Part shown: positions 1 to 8,157 of the stretch, one piece after another | Layout of the letters: each line of letters begins with the position of its first letter | How positions within the stretch are numbered: position 1 is the first letter of the stretch | Source: Paracoccaceae bacterium | GTDB lineage: Bacteria; Pseudomonadota; Alphaproteobacteria; Rhodobacterales; Rhodobacteraceae | Direction of reading: 5' to 3' | Length of the DNA stretch: 64,000 bases | NCBI GenBank assembly: GCA_014762635.1 | Contig: JABURR010000068.1 | Span: forward strand, 1 to 64,000 | Translations under genes and position numbers: made by a program | Notes under the pieces: model-generated | Told to the model about the DNA's origin: nothing | Database searches by the model: none | The model's input: only the letters and a program-made list of their open reading frames with translations

Positions 1-115
1 CCCGCGCCCCCTCCGACAGCATCCGCTCTTCTTCGCTCAGCTGGCTCTCCAGCAAAAACGGATCCGCCCAGTCAAACGACCCAAGCGACGGGCCAAACCC
101 AACTCCATCTGCCAT
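1..115 (-). CDS. gcdH: Glutaryl-CoA dehydrogenase, N-terminal fragment (runs off the window)
   Basis: Only the first 38 codons are visible, read leftward from an ATG at 113-115. The peptide begins [20 protein letters not shown] and continues [13 protein letters not shown]. An [18 protein letters not shown] start is typical of bacterial glutaryl-CoA dehydrogenases, flavoproteins of the acyl-CoA dehydrogenase family that convert glutaryl-CoA to crotonyl-CoA in lysine and tryptophan breakdown. The FAD-binding and catalytic parts lie outside the window, so the call rests on the N-terminal signature alone. It could be another acyl-CoA dehydrogenase of the same subfamily. Confidence 0.7.
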   Translation of the reverse strand, partial: MADGVGFGPSLGSFDWADPFLLESQLSEEERMLSEGAR

Positions 116-186
116 CGAATGTCTCCTTCACACCTGAATTCGGCCCTTCGATACCCCCACCGGGCCGCCGGGGCAATGGCGCGGGA

Positions 187-1218
187 TCATTCACGCGCGA
201 CCAGCCGTGCCACCACCGGGGCCAGCAGGATGATGAGCGAGATCCGCGCCAGGTGATGCGCCACCACGAAGGCCACATCCGCCCCGGCCACGATCGCCAG
301 CACGGTCATCTCGGCCTGGCCGCCGGGTAGGAAGGCCAGGATGATGTCGAGCGGTGCCTTGGAACTCACCACCAGCAATGTCGCGATGGCTCCGGCACTC
401 AACACCATCAAAAGCGCCGACAGGGCCAGCCCGGCGCCCACGTCGACCCGCAGCTCACGCGTGGTGATCCCGGTATATTGCGCGCCGATCGACAGCCCGA
501 TGAAGAACTGCGCCGCCAGGATCATCTCGGCTGGCGGACGGGAATGGATCACGTCGGTCAGGCTGAGGATCGCGGTCAGGATCATCGGCCCGATGATCGA
601 GGCGCCGAACAGCTTCAACCGCGCCGCGACCTTCCAGCCAACAAGCCCCGCCACCACCATGATCGCGATCTCGTGCGGTGGCAGGTCCCGGGCCGGGGCG
701 CCCGGCGCGCCGGTCAGGTCCAGCCCGAACCAATGGGTGATGGCAAAGGGGGCAAGGACCACCAGAATCAGCACGCGGGTGGCATGGATCAGCGAGATTG
801 CCCGCACATCGCCGCCCGCCTCGGAGCCGAAGATCAGCATGTCCTGCAGCCCGCCGGGCATGGCGGAATAGAAGGCCGTGGGGTGATCGAAGTCGTAAAA
901 CCGCCGGAAGAACAGGTAGCCCAACCCGCCCATCACCACGATGAACGCCGGAATTGCCGCCAAGGTCGGCCCATAGGCAGGCAGGTCGTGCAGAAGCTGC
1001 GGCGTGATCGTGGAGCCGATCGCCACCCCCAGCACCGTGCGCATCAACGTGCCCAGGATGCCGACATCTTGCAGCCGCGCGCCTGCCAGCGCGAAGACAA
1101 GGCAGGCCAGCATCGGCCCCAGCATCAGTGGAAGTGGCATGTCCACAAGGATTGCCACGGCCGCGCCAAGGGCGGCGGCCACCAGTGCGGTGAGGCGGGG
1201 GCGGGACAATACGCTCAT
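187..1218 (-). CDS. AbrB-family integral membrane protein
   Basis: A 343-residue, very hydrophobic protein with about ten predicted membrane segments. It shows the internal duplication typical of the AbrB/YbgN family: a SAMPGGLQDM motif near the middle and a second FLPGGQAEM motif near the C-terminus. The family is often mislabelled as ammonia monooxygenase or transcriptional regulator. It is a membrane protein of unknown substrate (E. coli AbrB was linked to aidB expression). The start MSVLSRPRL was chosen because AAGGGA lies a few bases upstream, and the reading frame further upstream is not hydrophobic. It is divergent from the MoxR gene. Confidence 0.75.
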   Translation of the reverse strand: MSVLSRPRLTALVAAALGAAVAILVDMPLPLMLGPMLACLVFALAGARLQDVGILGTLMRTVLGVAIGSTITPQLLHDLPAYGPTLAAIPAFIVVMGGLGYLFFRRFYDFDHPTAFYSAMPGGLQDMLIFGSEAGGDVRAISLIHATRVLILVVLAPFAITHWFGLDLTGAPGAPARDLPPHEIAIMVVAGLVGWKVAARLKLFGASIIGPMILTAILSLTDVIHSRPPAEMILAAQFFIGLSIGAQYTGITTRELRVDVGAGLALSALLMVLSAGAIATLLVVSSKAPLDIILAFLPGGQAEMTVLAIVAGADVAFVVAHHLARISLIILLAPVVARLVARE

Positions 1219-1306
1219 GGCTTCCCTTAGACATGGGTCGTAGAAAAGCGCAACCGCCCTTGACGCCCGCGCGCACCCGTGCAGCTTTGTCCCGAAGGAG
1301 GAGCCC

Positions 1307-2218
1307 ATGACCCAGCCACCCGCCTCGATCGATGCCGTGCAGGAGATGCTCACGGCGCAGAACTATGTCTCGAACCGCGCGCTTTCGACGGTGGTCTTCC
1401 TGTCGCTGCGTCTTGGGCGGCCGCTGTTTCTTGAGGGCGAGGCCGGCGTCGGCAAGACCGAGATCGCCAAGGCCATCGCCGCCGCGCTGGGGCGCGATCT
1501 CATCCGCCTGCAATGCTACGAGGGGCTTGACGCGGCCTCTGCCGTCTACGAATGGAACTTCGCCGAGCAGATGATCGCCATCCGCACCGCCGAGGCCGCG
1601 GGCGGCGCCGATCGCGATACGCTCAAGACCGAGCTTTTCACCGAGGACTACCTGATCGAGCGCCCGCTGCTTTCGGCCATGCGGCCCCATTCCGGCGGCG
1701 CGCCGGTCCTGCTCATCGACGAACTCGACCGCACCGACGAGCCGTTCGAGGCCTTCCTGCTCGAGGCGCTCAGCGATTTCCAGGTAACCATCCCCGAGCT
1801 TGGCACCGTCAAGGCGCCCGAGCCGCCGATCGTCATCCTCACCTCCAACCGTACCCGCGAGGTGCATGACGCGCTGAAACGACGCTGCCTCTATCACTGG
1901 GTCGACTACCCCGGCTTCGAGCGCGAGATCGAGATCCTCCAGGCCCGCGCCCCCGAGGCCGCCGAAACCCTCAGCCGCGAGGTGGTGGCTTTCGTCCAGA
2001 AACTCCGCACCGAGGACCTGTTCAAGAAACCCGGCGTGGCCGAAACCATCGACTGGGCCAAATGCCTGCTGGCGCTTGACGTCATTGCCCTCAGCCCCGA
2101 GGTCATCGCCGACACGCTCGGCGCGATCCTGAAATACCAGGACGACATCCAGAAGATCCAGGGCTCCGAGGCCAAGCGCCTCCTCGACGAGGTCCGCGCG
2201 GAGCTTGCGCCCGCATGA
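1307..2218 (+). CDS. coxD: MoxR-family AAA+ ATPase, CoxD-like
   Basis: A 303-residue ATPase with Walker A GEAGVGKT at residues 44-51, Walker B LLIDELDR near 137-143 and a TSNRTRE sensor segment. MoxR/CoxD proteins act with a VWA-domain partner (CoxE) as a chaperone pair. In aerobic CO dehydrogenase they help build the Cu-S-Mo active site. The partner VWA gene lies 1.2 kb downstream, followed by XdhC and molybdopterin-binding genes, which supports the Cox-type assignment over other MoxR roles. A strong AAGGAGGA ribosome site precedes the ATG. The structural coxMSL genes are not in this window. Confidence 0.8.
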   Translation: MTQPPASIDAVQEMLTAQNYVSNRALSTVVFLSLRLGRPLFLEGEAGVGKTEIAKAIAAALGRDLIRLQCYEGLDAASAVYEWNFAEQMIAIRTAEAAGGADRDTLKTELFTEDYLIERPLLSAMRPHSGGAPVLLIDELDRTDEPFEAFLLEALSDFQVTIPELGTVKAPEPPIVILTSNRTREVHDALKRRCLYHWVDYPGFEREIEILQARAPEAAETLSREVVAFVQKLRTEDLFKKPGVAETIDWAKCLLALDVIALSPEVIADTLGAILKYQDDIQKIQGSEAKRLLDEVRAELAPA

Positions 2219-2603
2219 TCCTCTATCGCCCCACCGGCTGAAAGAGCTTCTGCTCGTCCGCGACGCCGACTGGCGTGCCTGGCCGCCGCGCCTGCCGGAC
2301 CAGCCGATCTTCTACCCGGTGACCACCTGCGCCTATGCCGAGAAAATCGCCCGCGACTGGAATTCGGTCACCCCGGCCCCCGACAACCTCGGCTTCGTCA
2401 CCCGGTTCGAGATCACCGACGATCTCGCCGCGAAATACCCCGTGCAGGATGTGGGCGGGCACGACCACCAGGAACTCTGGATCCCGGCCGAAGACCTGGA
2501 TGCCCTCAACGCGGGCATCCTCGGCACCATCGACCCGGTGGCCGCCTATCGCGACAAGGCACCCATGGACCTGGCCGAGGCAGCGCGGCTCTGGGGCGCA
2601 TGA
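2205..2603 (+). CDS. Small conserved protein (ADP-ribosylation/crystallin J1-like annotation family), apparent N-terminal frameshift
   Basis: The body (KELLLVRDADWRAWPPRLPD, then QPIFYP, WIPAED) matches a conserved family of about 120 residues often labelled ADP-ribosylation/crystallin J1 without proven function. As I recall, family members start M-x-LYRP-x-GLKEL. Here the ATG at 2215 gives MILYRPTG and then hits TGA at 2239-2241, while the matching LKEL continues in the next frame from 2238. One inserted base would restore the usual N-terminus. The frame given starts at a TTG (2205) inside coxD and would encode an atypical N-terminus. Either the gene carries a single-base deletion or the sequence has an error. 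Confidence 0.55.
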   Translation: MRPHDPLSPHRLKELLLVRDADWRAWPPRLPDQPIFYPVTTCAYAEKIARDWNSVTPAPDNLGFVTRFEITDDLAAKYPVQDVGGHDHQELWIPAEDLDALNAGILGTIDPVAAYRDKAPMDLAEAARLWGA

Positions 2604-2637
2604 CCCTTCTTCTGTTCTGAAATATCCTCGGGGGGTT

Positions 2638-2660
2638 CCGGGGGGCAGACAGCCCCCCGG
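2638..2660. repeat. GC-rich perfect hairpin downstream of the crystallin-J1-like gene
   Basis: CCGGGGGGC, a 5-base loop AGACA, then GCCCCCCGG. It follows the string TTCTGTTCTGAAATATCC, which I recall as common just after genes in Rhodobacteraceae. No T-tract follows, so it is at best a non-canonical terminator. The remaining sequence up to 2818 shows no gene. Confidence 0.4.
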
Positions 2661-2818
2661 CCTTGGCTTCGGAAGCGCGGCTGATGATCCAGCACCCTGC
2701 GCCCGTCGGGGTGTCCCAGGTAAATTCAATGTTCAAACTTTTGTTGACTCACTGCCCATGCCCATTCAGCCTGCCTTGGTGGGTCTGGGCCGGGGGCGCT
2801 GCACTCAGGAGAACCGAG

Positions 2819-3280
2819 ATGATTGCAAGGTTCGTTTTTGCCCTTTCGGCGCTTGTTCTTTCCGTATCCCAGGCATTTGCCTGCCCCAACTGGCGGGCGG
2901 ACCCCTATTTCGGCACAATTGATCTGATGGCCGGGTTTCAGCCTGATCCCTATGTCCGGAACATCACCGCGGGCGGCACGATTAACCTGGAACGCTGCTT
3001 CAATGGCTGGACGGGTTATGTAACCGGGCGGCCCGACTTCGATCTCAATTGGCATGGCAGCGCCAACAAGCTGACCATCGCGGTCGAGGCCGGGGCCGAT
3101 GCGGTGCTCTTGATCAACGCACCGGACGAGCTGTTCTACTACAACGACGACACATACGGAAAGAACCCGGTGATCACCTTCATCAATCCTCAACCGGGGC
3201 TCTATGATATCTGGGTCGGCTCCTACGACGGGTCCCGACGGAATCCGGCACGGTTGATCATCACCGAATACGACTACTAG
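2819..3280 (+). CDS. Secreted protein with a PPC-like beta-sandwich domain
   Basis: A 153-residue protein with a clear Sec signal peptide (MIARFVFALSALVLSVSQAFA, cleavage before CPNW). The mature part has a DFDLNW...LTIAVEAGADAVLLINAPD segment and an acidic FYYNDDTYGKNPVITF segment. These are characteristic of small periplasmic proteins of the pre-peptidase C-terminal (PPC) type, often annotated as peptidase S1 in Roseobacters although no catalytic triad is visible. The ATG at 2819 has AGGAGAAC just upstream, and cleavage fits this start. Function is unknown. It sits between cox-like genes on the same strand but with its own intergenic gaps. Confidence 0.7.
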   Translation: MIARFVFALSALVLSVSQAFACPNWRADPYFGTIDLMAGFQPDPYVRNITAGGTINLERCFNGWTGYVTGRPDFDLNWHGSANKLTIAVEAGADAVLLINAPDELFYYNDDTYGKNPVITFINPQPGLYDIWVGSYDGSRRNPARLIITEYDY

Positions 3281-3450
3281 CCTCGCTCCCTCGGACAGAC
3301 CGGGCACCAAGGTGGCATTGACAATGCCGTCTTGGGTCGGACTACTCTGGCACAGCCCGTCTGTCTGATGTGAGAGGCCCATATGACCTGCCGGAAGCCG
3401 CCGTCGCGGTACCAGGATTCCGACTTTGGCCAGTTCGGGTGTCTTGCCTG

Positions 3451-4707
3451 ATGGTCGAATACCCCGCGCTCGATATCCCCGAAGACGGCAAGCTCACCCA
3501 TAACATCGTGCATTTCGCCCGCGCGCTGAGGAAGGCCGGGTTGCCGGTGGGGCCGGGGCGGGTGATCGACGCGATCCGCGCGGTGGAGGCCGCGGGGTTT
3601 TCCGAAAAGGCCGATTTCTACCACACGCTCGCCGCCTGTTTCGTCTCGCGGCCCGAGCATCGCACGGTGTTCCACCAGGTCTTTCGGCTCTACTGGCGCG
3701 ACCCGCGTTACCTCGAGCACATGATGTCGATGATGCTCCCGGCCATTCGAGGGGTTCAGGAGGAACGCGCCGCCAACGCCGCCGAGAAACGCGCGGCTGA
3801 GGCGCTTCTGGATGGGATCGACACCCCGCCGCCCCAACCCGAGGGCGGCGAAGGTGAAGAAGAGACCAAGATCGAGATCGACGCTTCGCGCACCATGTCG
3901 ACCGAGGAGCGCCTGCGCACCCTCGATTTCGAGCAGATGTCCACCGCCGAGGTGGCCGAGGCCAAGCGCGCCATCGCCCGGCTGGAACTTCCCGTGAGGC
4001 CGCTCAAGTCCCGTCGTACCGCCGCCGACCTGAGGGGCGAGCGGATCGACTGGCGCGGCACCCTGCGCGGCTCGATGCGGACGGGGGGCGAGATCCATCG
4101 CCTTGCCCTGCGCTCGCGCCGCGAACGCTGGCCGAACCTGGTGGCACTCTGCGATATCTCCGGCTCCATGTCGGACTATTCCCGCATGGTGCTGCATTTC
4201 CTGCACGCCGTCGCCAACCAGAAGGGCGCGGGCTGGGCCAGGGTCCATGCCTTCACCTTCGGCACGCGCCTGACCAACATCACCCGGCACCTGGCCGCGC
4301 GGGACGTGGATGCCGCGCTCAAGGCCGCCGGGGCCGAGGCGCAGGACTGGCAGGGCGGCACCCGCATCGGCGCCTGCCTGCGCGACTTCAATCGCGACTG
4401 GTCGCGCCGCGTCATGGGGCAGGGGGCGGTGGTACTGCTCATCTCGGACGGGCTGGATCGCGACGCCCCCGAGGCACTGGCGCGCGAGATGGAGCGGCTG
4501 CATCTTTCTGCCCGCCGGGTGATCTGGGTGAACCCGCTCCTGCGCTGGGAAGGCTTCGCCCCCAAGGCCGGCGGCATCCGCGCCATGCTGCCCCACGTGG
4601 ACAGCTTCCGCGCAGGCCATAACATCGCCTCGCTCGAGGCGCTGGCCCAGGCGATCTCGCGCCCCGACGATGCCGGTGAGAAGGCTCGGCTGATGGCTCT
4701 GTTGTAA
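3451..4707 (+). CDS. coxE: VWA-domain protein, CoxE-like
   Basis: A 418-residue protein. The N-terminal part (LTHNIVHFARALRKAGLPVG) and the long middle match CoxE-type proteins. The C-terminal half is a von Willebrand A domain with the MIDAS motif DISGSM at residues 235-240, plus later TRIGACL and SDGLDRD elements. It is the expected partner of the MoxR ATPase upstream, and together they act in maturation of a molybdenum hydroxylase such as CO dehydrogenase. ATG 3451 was chosen because family homology begins there. A longer open frame extends upstream but lacks similarity. Confidence 0.8.
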   Translation: MVEYPALDIPEDGKLTHNIVHFARALRKAGLPVGPGRVIDAIRAVEAAGFSEKADFYHTLAACFVSRPEHRTVFHQVFRLYWRDPRYLEHMMSMMLPAIRGVQEERAANAAEKRAAEALLDGIDTPPPQPEGGEGEEETKIEIDASRTMSTEERLRTLDFEQMSTAEVAEAKRAIARLELPVRPLKSRRTAADLRGERIDWRGTLRGSMRTGGEIHRLALRSRRERWPNLVALCDISGSMSDYSRMVLHFLHAVANQKGAGWARVHAFTFGTRLTNITRHLAARDVDAALKAAGAEAQDWQGGTRIGACLRDFNRDWSRRVMGQGAVVLLISDGLDRDAPEALAREMERLHLSARRVIWVNPLLRWEGFAPKAGGIRAMLPHVDSFRAGHNIASLEALAQAISRPDDAGEKARLMALL

Positions 4708-4783
4708 CCTCAGGGGCCGCGACGAAATTCCCGTGGAACAGAAGCATCCGCGCCCATATGTTGAGCGCGACGAGGAGGGGACC

Positions 4784-5758
4784 ATGACCGAGATTTCGCA
4801 CGACCAGATACCCGAGCAGGCACTGGCCTGGCATCGCGCGGGCCGCAAGGCGGCGCTGGCCACGGTGGTCGAGACCTGGGGTTCGGCGCCGCGTCCGGTG
4901 GGCAGCCAACTCGCGATATCCGGCGCGGGCGAGATCGCGGGCTCGGTCTCGGGCGGCTGCGTGGAGGGCGCGGTGGTGGCCGAGGCGCTCGAGGCGCTGG
5001 AAACGGGCGAGAGCCTGATCCTGACCTATGGCATTTCCGATAACGAGGCCTTCGCCGTGGGGCTGGCCTGCGGCGGTACCATCCGCGTGATGGTGGAGCC
5101 GGTTGGCCCCGCGATCCCCGAGGAGCTTCTGTCGCAACTGTGCGACGCGCGCGCCGAACGCCAGCCTATCGCCTATTCGGTTCAAACGAAGGACTGGACC
5201 CGGCAGTTGATGCCGAGGATGAGCTTTCCCGACCGTTTCCGCGCCGACAAGTCCGGGTTCGAGGAAGATGCCGAAACCTTCGTCGCGATCCACAACCCGC
5301 CGCTGCGCATGGTCGTCGTGGGCGCGGTGCATATCGCCCAGCCGCTGATGCAGATGGCGCGGCTTTCGGGCTATGACGCCACGCTGATCGACCCGCGCGA
5401 GGCCTTCGGCTCGGCCGCGCGCTTCCCCGGCGAGACCATCATCCACGACTGGCCGGACGAGGCGCTGGCGGCGCACGGGCTGGATGCGCGCACCGCCGTG
5501 GTGACCCTGACCCATGACGCGAAGCTGGACGATCCGGCCATCGTGACCGCGCTGCGCTCCGAGGTTTTCTACCTTGGCTGCCTTGGTTCCACCCGGACCC
5601 ACGGCAAGCGGGTCAAGCGGCTCGAGGAGCAGGGCTTCACGCCCGAGGACATCGCCCGTATCCACGCGCCGGTGGGTCTCGATATCGGGGCGCGCTCTCC
5701 CGCCGAGATCGCGATTGCCGTGATGGCCGAGATCACCAACGTCCTGAGGAAAGGCTGA
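4784..5758 (+). CDS. XdhC/CoxF-family molybdenum-cofactor maturation protein
   Basis: A 324-residue two-domain protein. The N-terminal CoxI-type domain carries SVSGGCVEGAVV and a conserved GLACGG motif. The C-terminal XdhC Rossmann domain carries VVVGAVHIAQPL, the DPREAF segment and the terminal IGARSPAEIAIAVMAEI. XdhC proteins bind molybdopterin and insert the sulfurated cofactor into xanthine-dehydrogenase-family enzymes, and CoxF is the CO-dehydrogenase version. The stop overlaps the next start (TGATG at 5756-5760), so translation is coupled to the molybdopterin-binding protein. Confidence 0.8.
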   Translation: MTEISHDQIPEQALAWHRAGRKAALATVVETWGSAPRPVGSQLAISGAGEIAGSVSGGCVEGAVVAEALEALETGESLILTYGISDNEAFAVGLACGGTIRVMVEPVGPAIPEELLSQLCDARAERQPIAYSVQTKDWTRQLMPRMSFPDRFRADKSGFEEDAETFVAIHNPPLRMVVVGAVHIAQPLMQMARLSGYDATLIDPREAFGSAARFPGETIIHDWPDEALAAHGLDARTAVVTLTHDAKLDDPAIVTALRSEVFYLGCLGSTRTHGKRVKRLEEQGFTPEDIARIHAPVGLDIGARSPAEIAIAVMAEITNVLRKG

Positions 5759-6753
5759 TGGAGTTCGGCCCGGTGCCACCCGCGCGGGCCGAGGGGGCGA
5801 TCCTGGCCCATTCCCTGACCCTGCCGGATGGGCGGTTGCGCAAGGGCAAGGCGCTGAAATCCGAGGATATTTCCCGGCTTCAGGCGGCTGGGATCGACGA
5901 GGTCACCGTTGCGCGGCTGGGGCCTGAGGACCTGGGCGAGGACGCCGCGGCCACGGCCATCGCCGCGGCGCTGGTGCCGGACCCGGCGGCGGCGCATCTA
6001 CGGCTCACCCCGGCCAGCACGGGGCGGGTAAACCTGATGGCGCTGGGTCCCGGCGTGGTCGAGATCGACGTGGAGAAGGTCGAGGCGCTGAACCGGGTCG
6101 ATCCGATGATTACGCTGGCGACGCTGCCGCCCTTTGGTCGGGTGACGGAGCGCACCATGCTGGCGACGGTCAAGATCATCTCCTACGGGGTGGCGCGGTC
6201 CGCGGTGGAGGCCGCCTGCAAAGCGGCGCGGGATGCGATCCGGGTGCGGCCGGTGCGGATGTCCAGCGCCTCGCTCATCATGACAGATATCGGCGAAGGC
6301 CCTGGAAAGGGCGAGGATGCCATCGGCAACAGATTGAAAACACTTGGAATTGATCTGTCGGAAGTCACCGTGACCCCGCATCGGACCGCGCCACTTGCCA
6401 AGGCAGTGTCGGCGGCGAAGGGCGAGTTGATCCTGATCCTCACGGCCTCGGCCACCTCGGATATCCGCGACGTCGCGCCCGAAGCAGTGCGCCATGCGGG
6501 CGGGGAAGTGACGCGGTTCGGGATGCCGGTGGACCCGGGCAACCTGCTGTTCATCGGGGCGCTTGGAAACCGGTCGGTGATCGGGCTTCCGGGCTGCGCG
6601 CGCTCGCCCGCGCTGAACGGTGCCGACTGGGTGCTGGAGCGCGTGGTGACAGGCGTTCCCGTGGGCGATGCCGAGATCGCGGCGATGGGCGTGGGCGGGC
6701 TTCTGAAGGACATCCCGATCCGCGGTCTGCCGCGCAGCCGGACGGGGGGCTGA
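5758..6753 (+). CDS. Molybdopterin-binding protein (MoeA/CinA-like domain)
   Basis: A 331-residue protein whose C-terminal half has the molybdopterin-binding fold (ILTASATSDIRDVAPEAVRH, MPVDPGNLLFIGALGNRSVIGLPGCARSP). The N-terminal region resembles the CoxI-associated protein usually fused to or followed by a MobA-like nucleotidyltransferase. Here the nucleotidyltransferase part is absent and the protein stops after the binding domain. It is coupled to xdhC by a 1-base overlap, suggesting a shared role in cofactor handling for a molybdenum hydroxylase encoded elsewhere. Confidence 0.75.
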   Translation: MEFGPVPPARAEGAILAHSLTLPDGRLRKGKALKSEDISRLQAAGIDEVTVARLGPEDLGEDAAATAIAAALVPDPAAAHLRLTPASTGRVNLMALGPGVVEIDVEKVEALNRVDPMITLATLPPFGRVTERTMLATVKIISYGVARSAVEAACKAARDAIRVRPVRMSSASLIMTDIGEGPGKGEDAIGNRLKTLGIDLSEVTVTPHRTAPLAKAVSAAKGELILILTASATSDIRDVAPEAVRHAGGEVTRFGMPVDPGNLLFIGALGNRSVIGLPGCARSPALNGADWVLERVVTGVPVGDAEIAAMGVGGLLKDIPIRGLPRSRTGG

Positions 6754-6767
6754 GGCCCGAAATTCAA

Positions 6768-6820
6768 ATCGGAAAACCATCGGAATTTTGTCGGAATTCC
6801 ATCGGACTTTCCCGACCGGG
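6768..6820. repeat. TCGGA tandem motif, copy 1
   Basis: Short tandem units: TCGGAAAACC, TCGGAATTTTG, TCGGAATTCCA, TCGGACTTTCC. The same order begins at 9719, also just after a stop codon. The element sits between the molybdopterin-binding gene and the DUF302 gene. It is not a coding sequence and not a simple hairpin. Confidence 0.6.
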
Positions 6821-6877
6821 TGTAATTCCCGCTGCCCGTGCATATGTCGCGGGGGAACAAGGCAAAAGGAGGCCATC

Positions 6878-7264
6878 ATGAGCTATACAATCGACCGCCT
6901 GATCGAAGGACAGGACCTTGAATCCGTGGACGCCCGCGCCCGCGAGGCGCTCGCCGCGAAGGGCTTCGGCGTGCTGACCGAGATCGACGTGAAGGCCACG
7001 ATGAAGAAGAAGCTCGACAAGGACATGGCGGGCTATCGCATCCTGGGCGCCTGCAATCCCGGCATGGCCTGGCAGGCCATCGGGATGGAGCCGCGCGTGG
7101 GCGCCATGCTGCCCTGCAACGTGATCCTGCGCGAGGTCGAGGGCGGCGTGGAAGTGAGCGCCATCGACCCGGTCGCCTCGATGTCGGCCATCGACAATGA
7201 CGAGTTGAAATCGGTGGCGGGCCAGGTGCGCGAGATGCTGGCCGAGGTCGTTGCCGCGATCTAG
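6878..7264 (+). CDS. DUF302-family protein
   Basis: A 128-residue protein of the DUF302 family. It contains GVLTEIDVKATMKKKL, a YRILGACNPGMAWQAI segment with the conserved CNP, and MLPCNVILRE. These are soluble small proteins of unknown role, often near thiol or redox genes. The start has an AAAGGAGG ribosome site 5-6 bases upstream. Its stop overlaps by a few bases the stop of the convergent ImuA-like gene. Confidence 0.85.
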   Translation: MSYTIDRLIEGQDLESVDARAREALAAKGFGVLTEIDVKATMKKKLDKDMAGYRILGACNPGMAWQAIGMEPRVGAMLPCNVILREVEGGVEVSAIDPVASMSAIDNDELKSVAGQVREMLAEVVAAI

Positions 7265-7878
7265 GCCAACTCGGCCTCTTCGGGGCGAAGGGACAGGGAT
7301 CCGGCCTTCGCCTCGATCCGCCAGGCCGCGGGCGGTTCCCCCCGCGCGCGGCGCCGGCTGAGGCGCCAGCCGGTCTGCCCGGCGTCATGTGCGCCGCGCA
7401 TGTGCCAGCGGCTTTCGGCCCCCTGTGCGCCACCATCGCCCGGTGTCAGAACCAGCCCAAGCGGCGGCAGCTTGCCCTCGGCCGCGCCGGTCTCGGCGGC
7501 AAGCTGCAGCCGCCGCATCGGCGTCAGCCCGGGCGGGTTCGGCAGGTCGATCACCGTCAGCGGCACCAGCCCCGCGCGCAAGCTCTCCTCCATCGTCCAG
7601 AGCAGATCCTCGGGGCGGCGCAGGGTCAGGAAGGTGACGCGCCCCGGCGCGATGAAGCGCAGCATCCCCTCGGGGTTCAGGCGTTCGGGCAGCCAGCCGG
7701 GATGGATCCAGAAAACCGGCCCCTCCAACGCGCGCGCCACCAGCATGGCGAAGCCGCGCCGCGCCGGGCCGCAGCCCTCGTGCACCCGCGGGCGGGCAAG
7801 GGAAAGATCCCCGAGAAACCGCACGGGCGGCGGCCCCTTGCGGCGGTGCAAATCACGGGTCAGCGGTGGGTGAGTCAT
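7261..7878 (-). CDS. ImuA-like protein with degenerate RecA/P-loop region, LexA-controlled
   Basis: A 205-residue protein resembling the short Rhodobacteraceae relatives of ImuA (VHEGCGPARRGFAMLVARAL, WIHPGW, RPEDLLWTMEESLRAG, GLTPMRRLQLAAE, ESRWHMRG). ImuA normally belongs to the ImuA-ImuB-DnaE2 mutagenic repair cassette and has a RecA-like fold. Here the position of the P-loop reads EGCGPARRG, lacking the GK[ST] lysine, so ATP binding is doubtful. No imuB or dnaE2 lies next to it. A perfect GTTC-N7-GTTC LexA box lies 18 bases before the ATG, which strongly supports an SOS role. Confidence 0.65.
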   Translation of the reverse strand: MTHPPLTRDLHRRKGPPPVRFLGDLSLARPRVHEGCGPARRGFAMLVARALEGPVFWIHPGWLPERLNPEGMLRFIAPGRVTFLTLRRPEDLLWTMEESLRAGLVPLTVIDLPNPPGLTPMRRLQLAAETGAAEGKLPPLGLVLTPGDGGAQGAESRWHMRGAHDAGQTGWRLSRRRARGEPPAAWRIEAKAGSLSLRPEEAELA

Positions 7879-7895
7879 GGGGTGCAGGATATGAT

Positions 7896-7910
7896 GTTCT
7901 TAATTTGTTC
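7896..7910 (-). promoter_or_regulatory. LexA box (alphaproteobacterial GTTC-N7-GTTC)
   Basis: GTTCTTAATTTGTTC is a perfect match to the GTTC-N7-GTTC direct repeat bound by LexA in Rhodobacteraceae and other alphaproteobacteria. It is placed 18-32 bases upstream of the ImuA-like start, where bound LexA would block transcription. Confidence 0.75.
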
Positions 7911-8157
7911 TCAAGCGGGGTGCTGATTGAACCCCTGGGGCCAAAGGCCATTCTTCACTTGAAACACGGGCGCGCCGGTGGGAGGGTAAAAGAGAATCTT
8001 TTTGAATTCAGCGCATTAGTTCCGGGTGTCTGGAAAAGGCCCGAAAGTTCCCCAAACAGCATTAAATCGCGAAATTTCCGCAAGACAAATTGTCGCAATC
8101 ACATATATGCTGCCGTTGTTTCGAGTGTCGCACCGATACCGATCAAGGGAGGAAATC

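Noticed and set aside
455-1897. Long minus-strand open frame (480 residues) across the AbrB and MoxR genes
   Set aside because: Low-complexity Arg/Gly/Asp-rich translation with no family pattern; it is the antisense shadow of well-supported genes in high-GC DNA.
2638-2660. GC-rich hairpin as a Rho-independent terminator
   Set aside because: Stem is strong but no T-tract follows, so it was listed only as an inverted repeat.
3277-4863. Minus-strand open frame of 528 residues opposite coxE
   Set aside because: Composition typical of GC-driven shadow frames; the plus-strand VWA gene explains the region.
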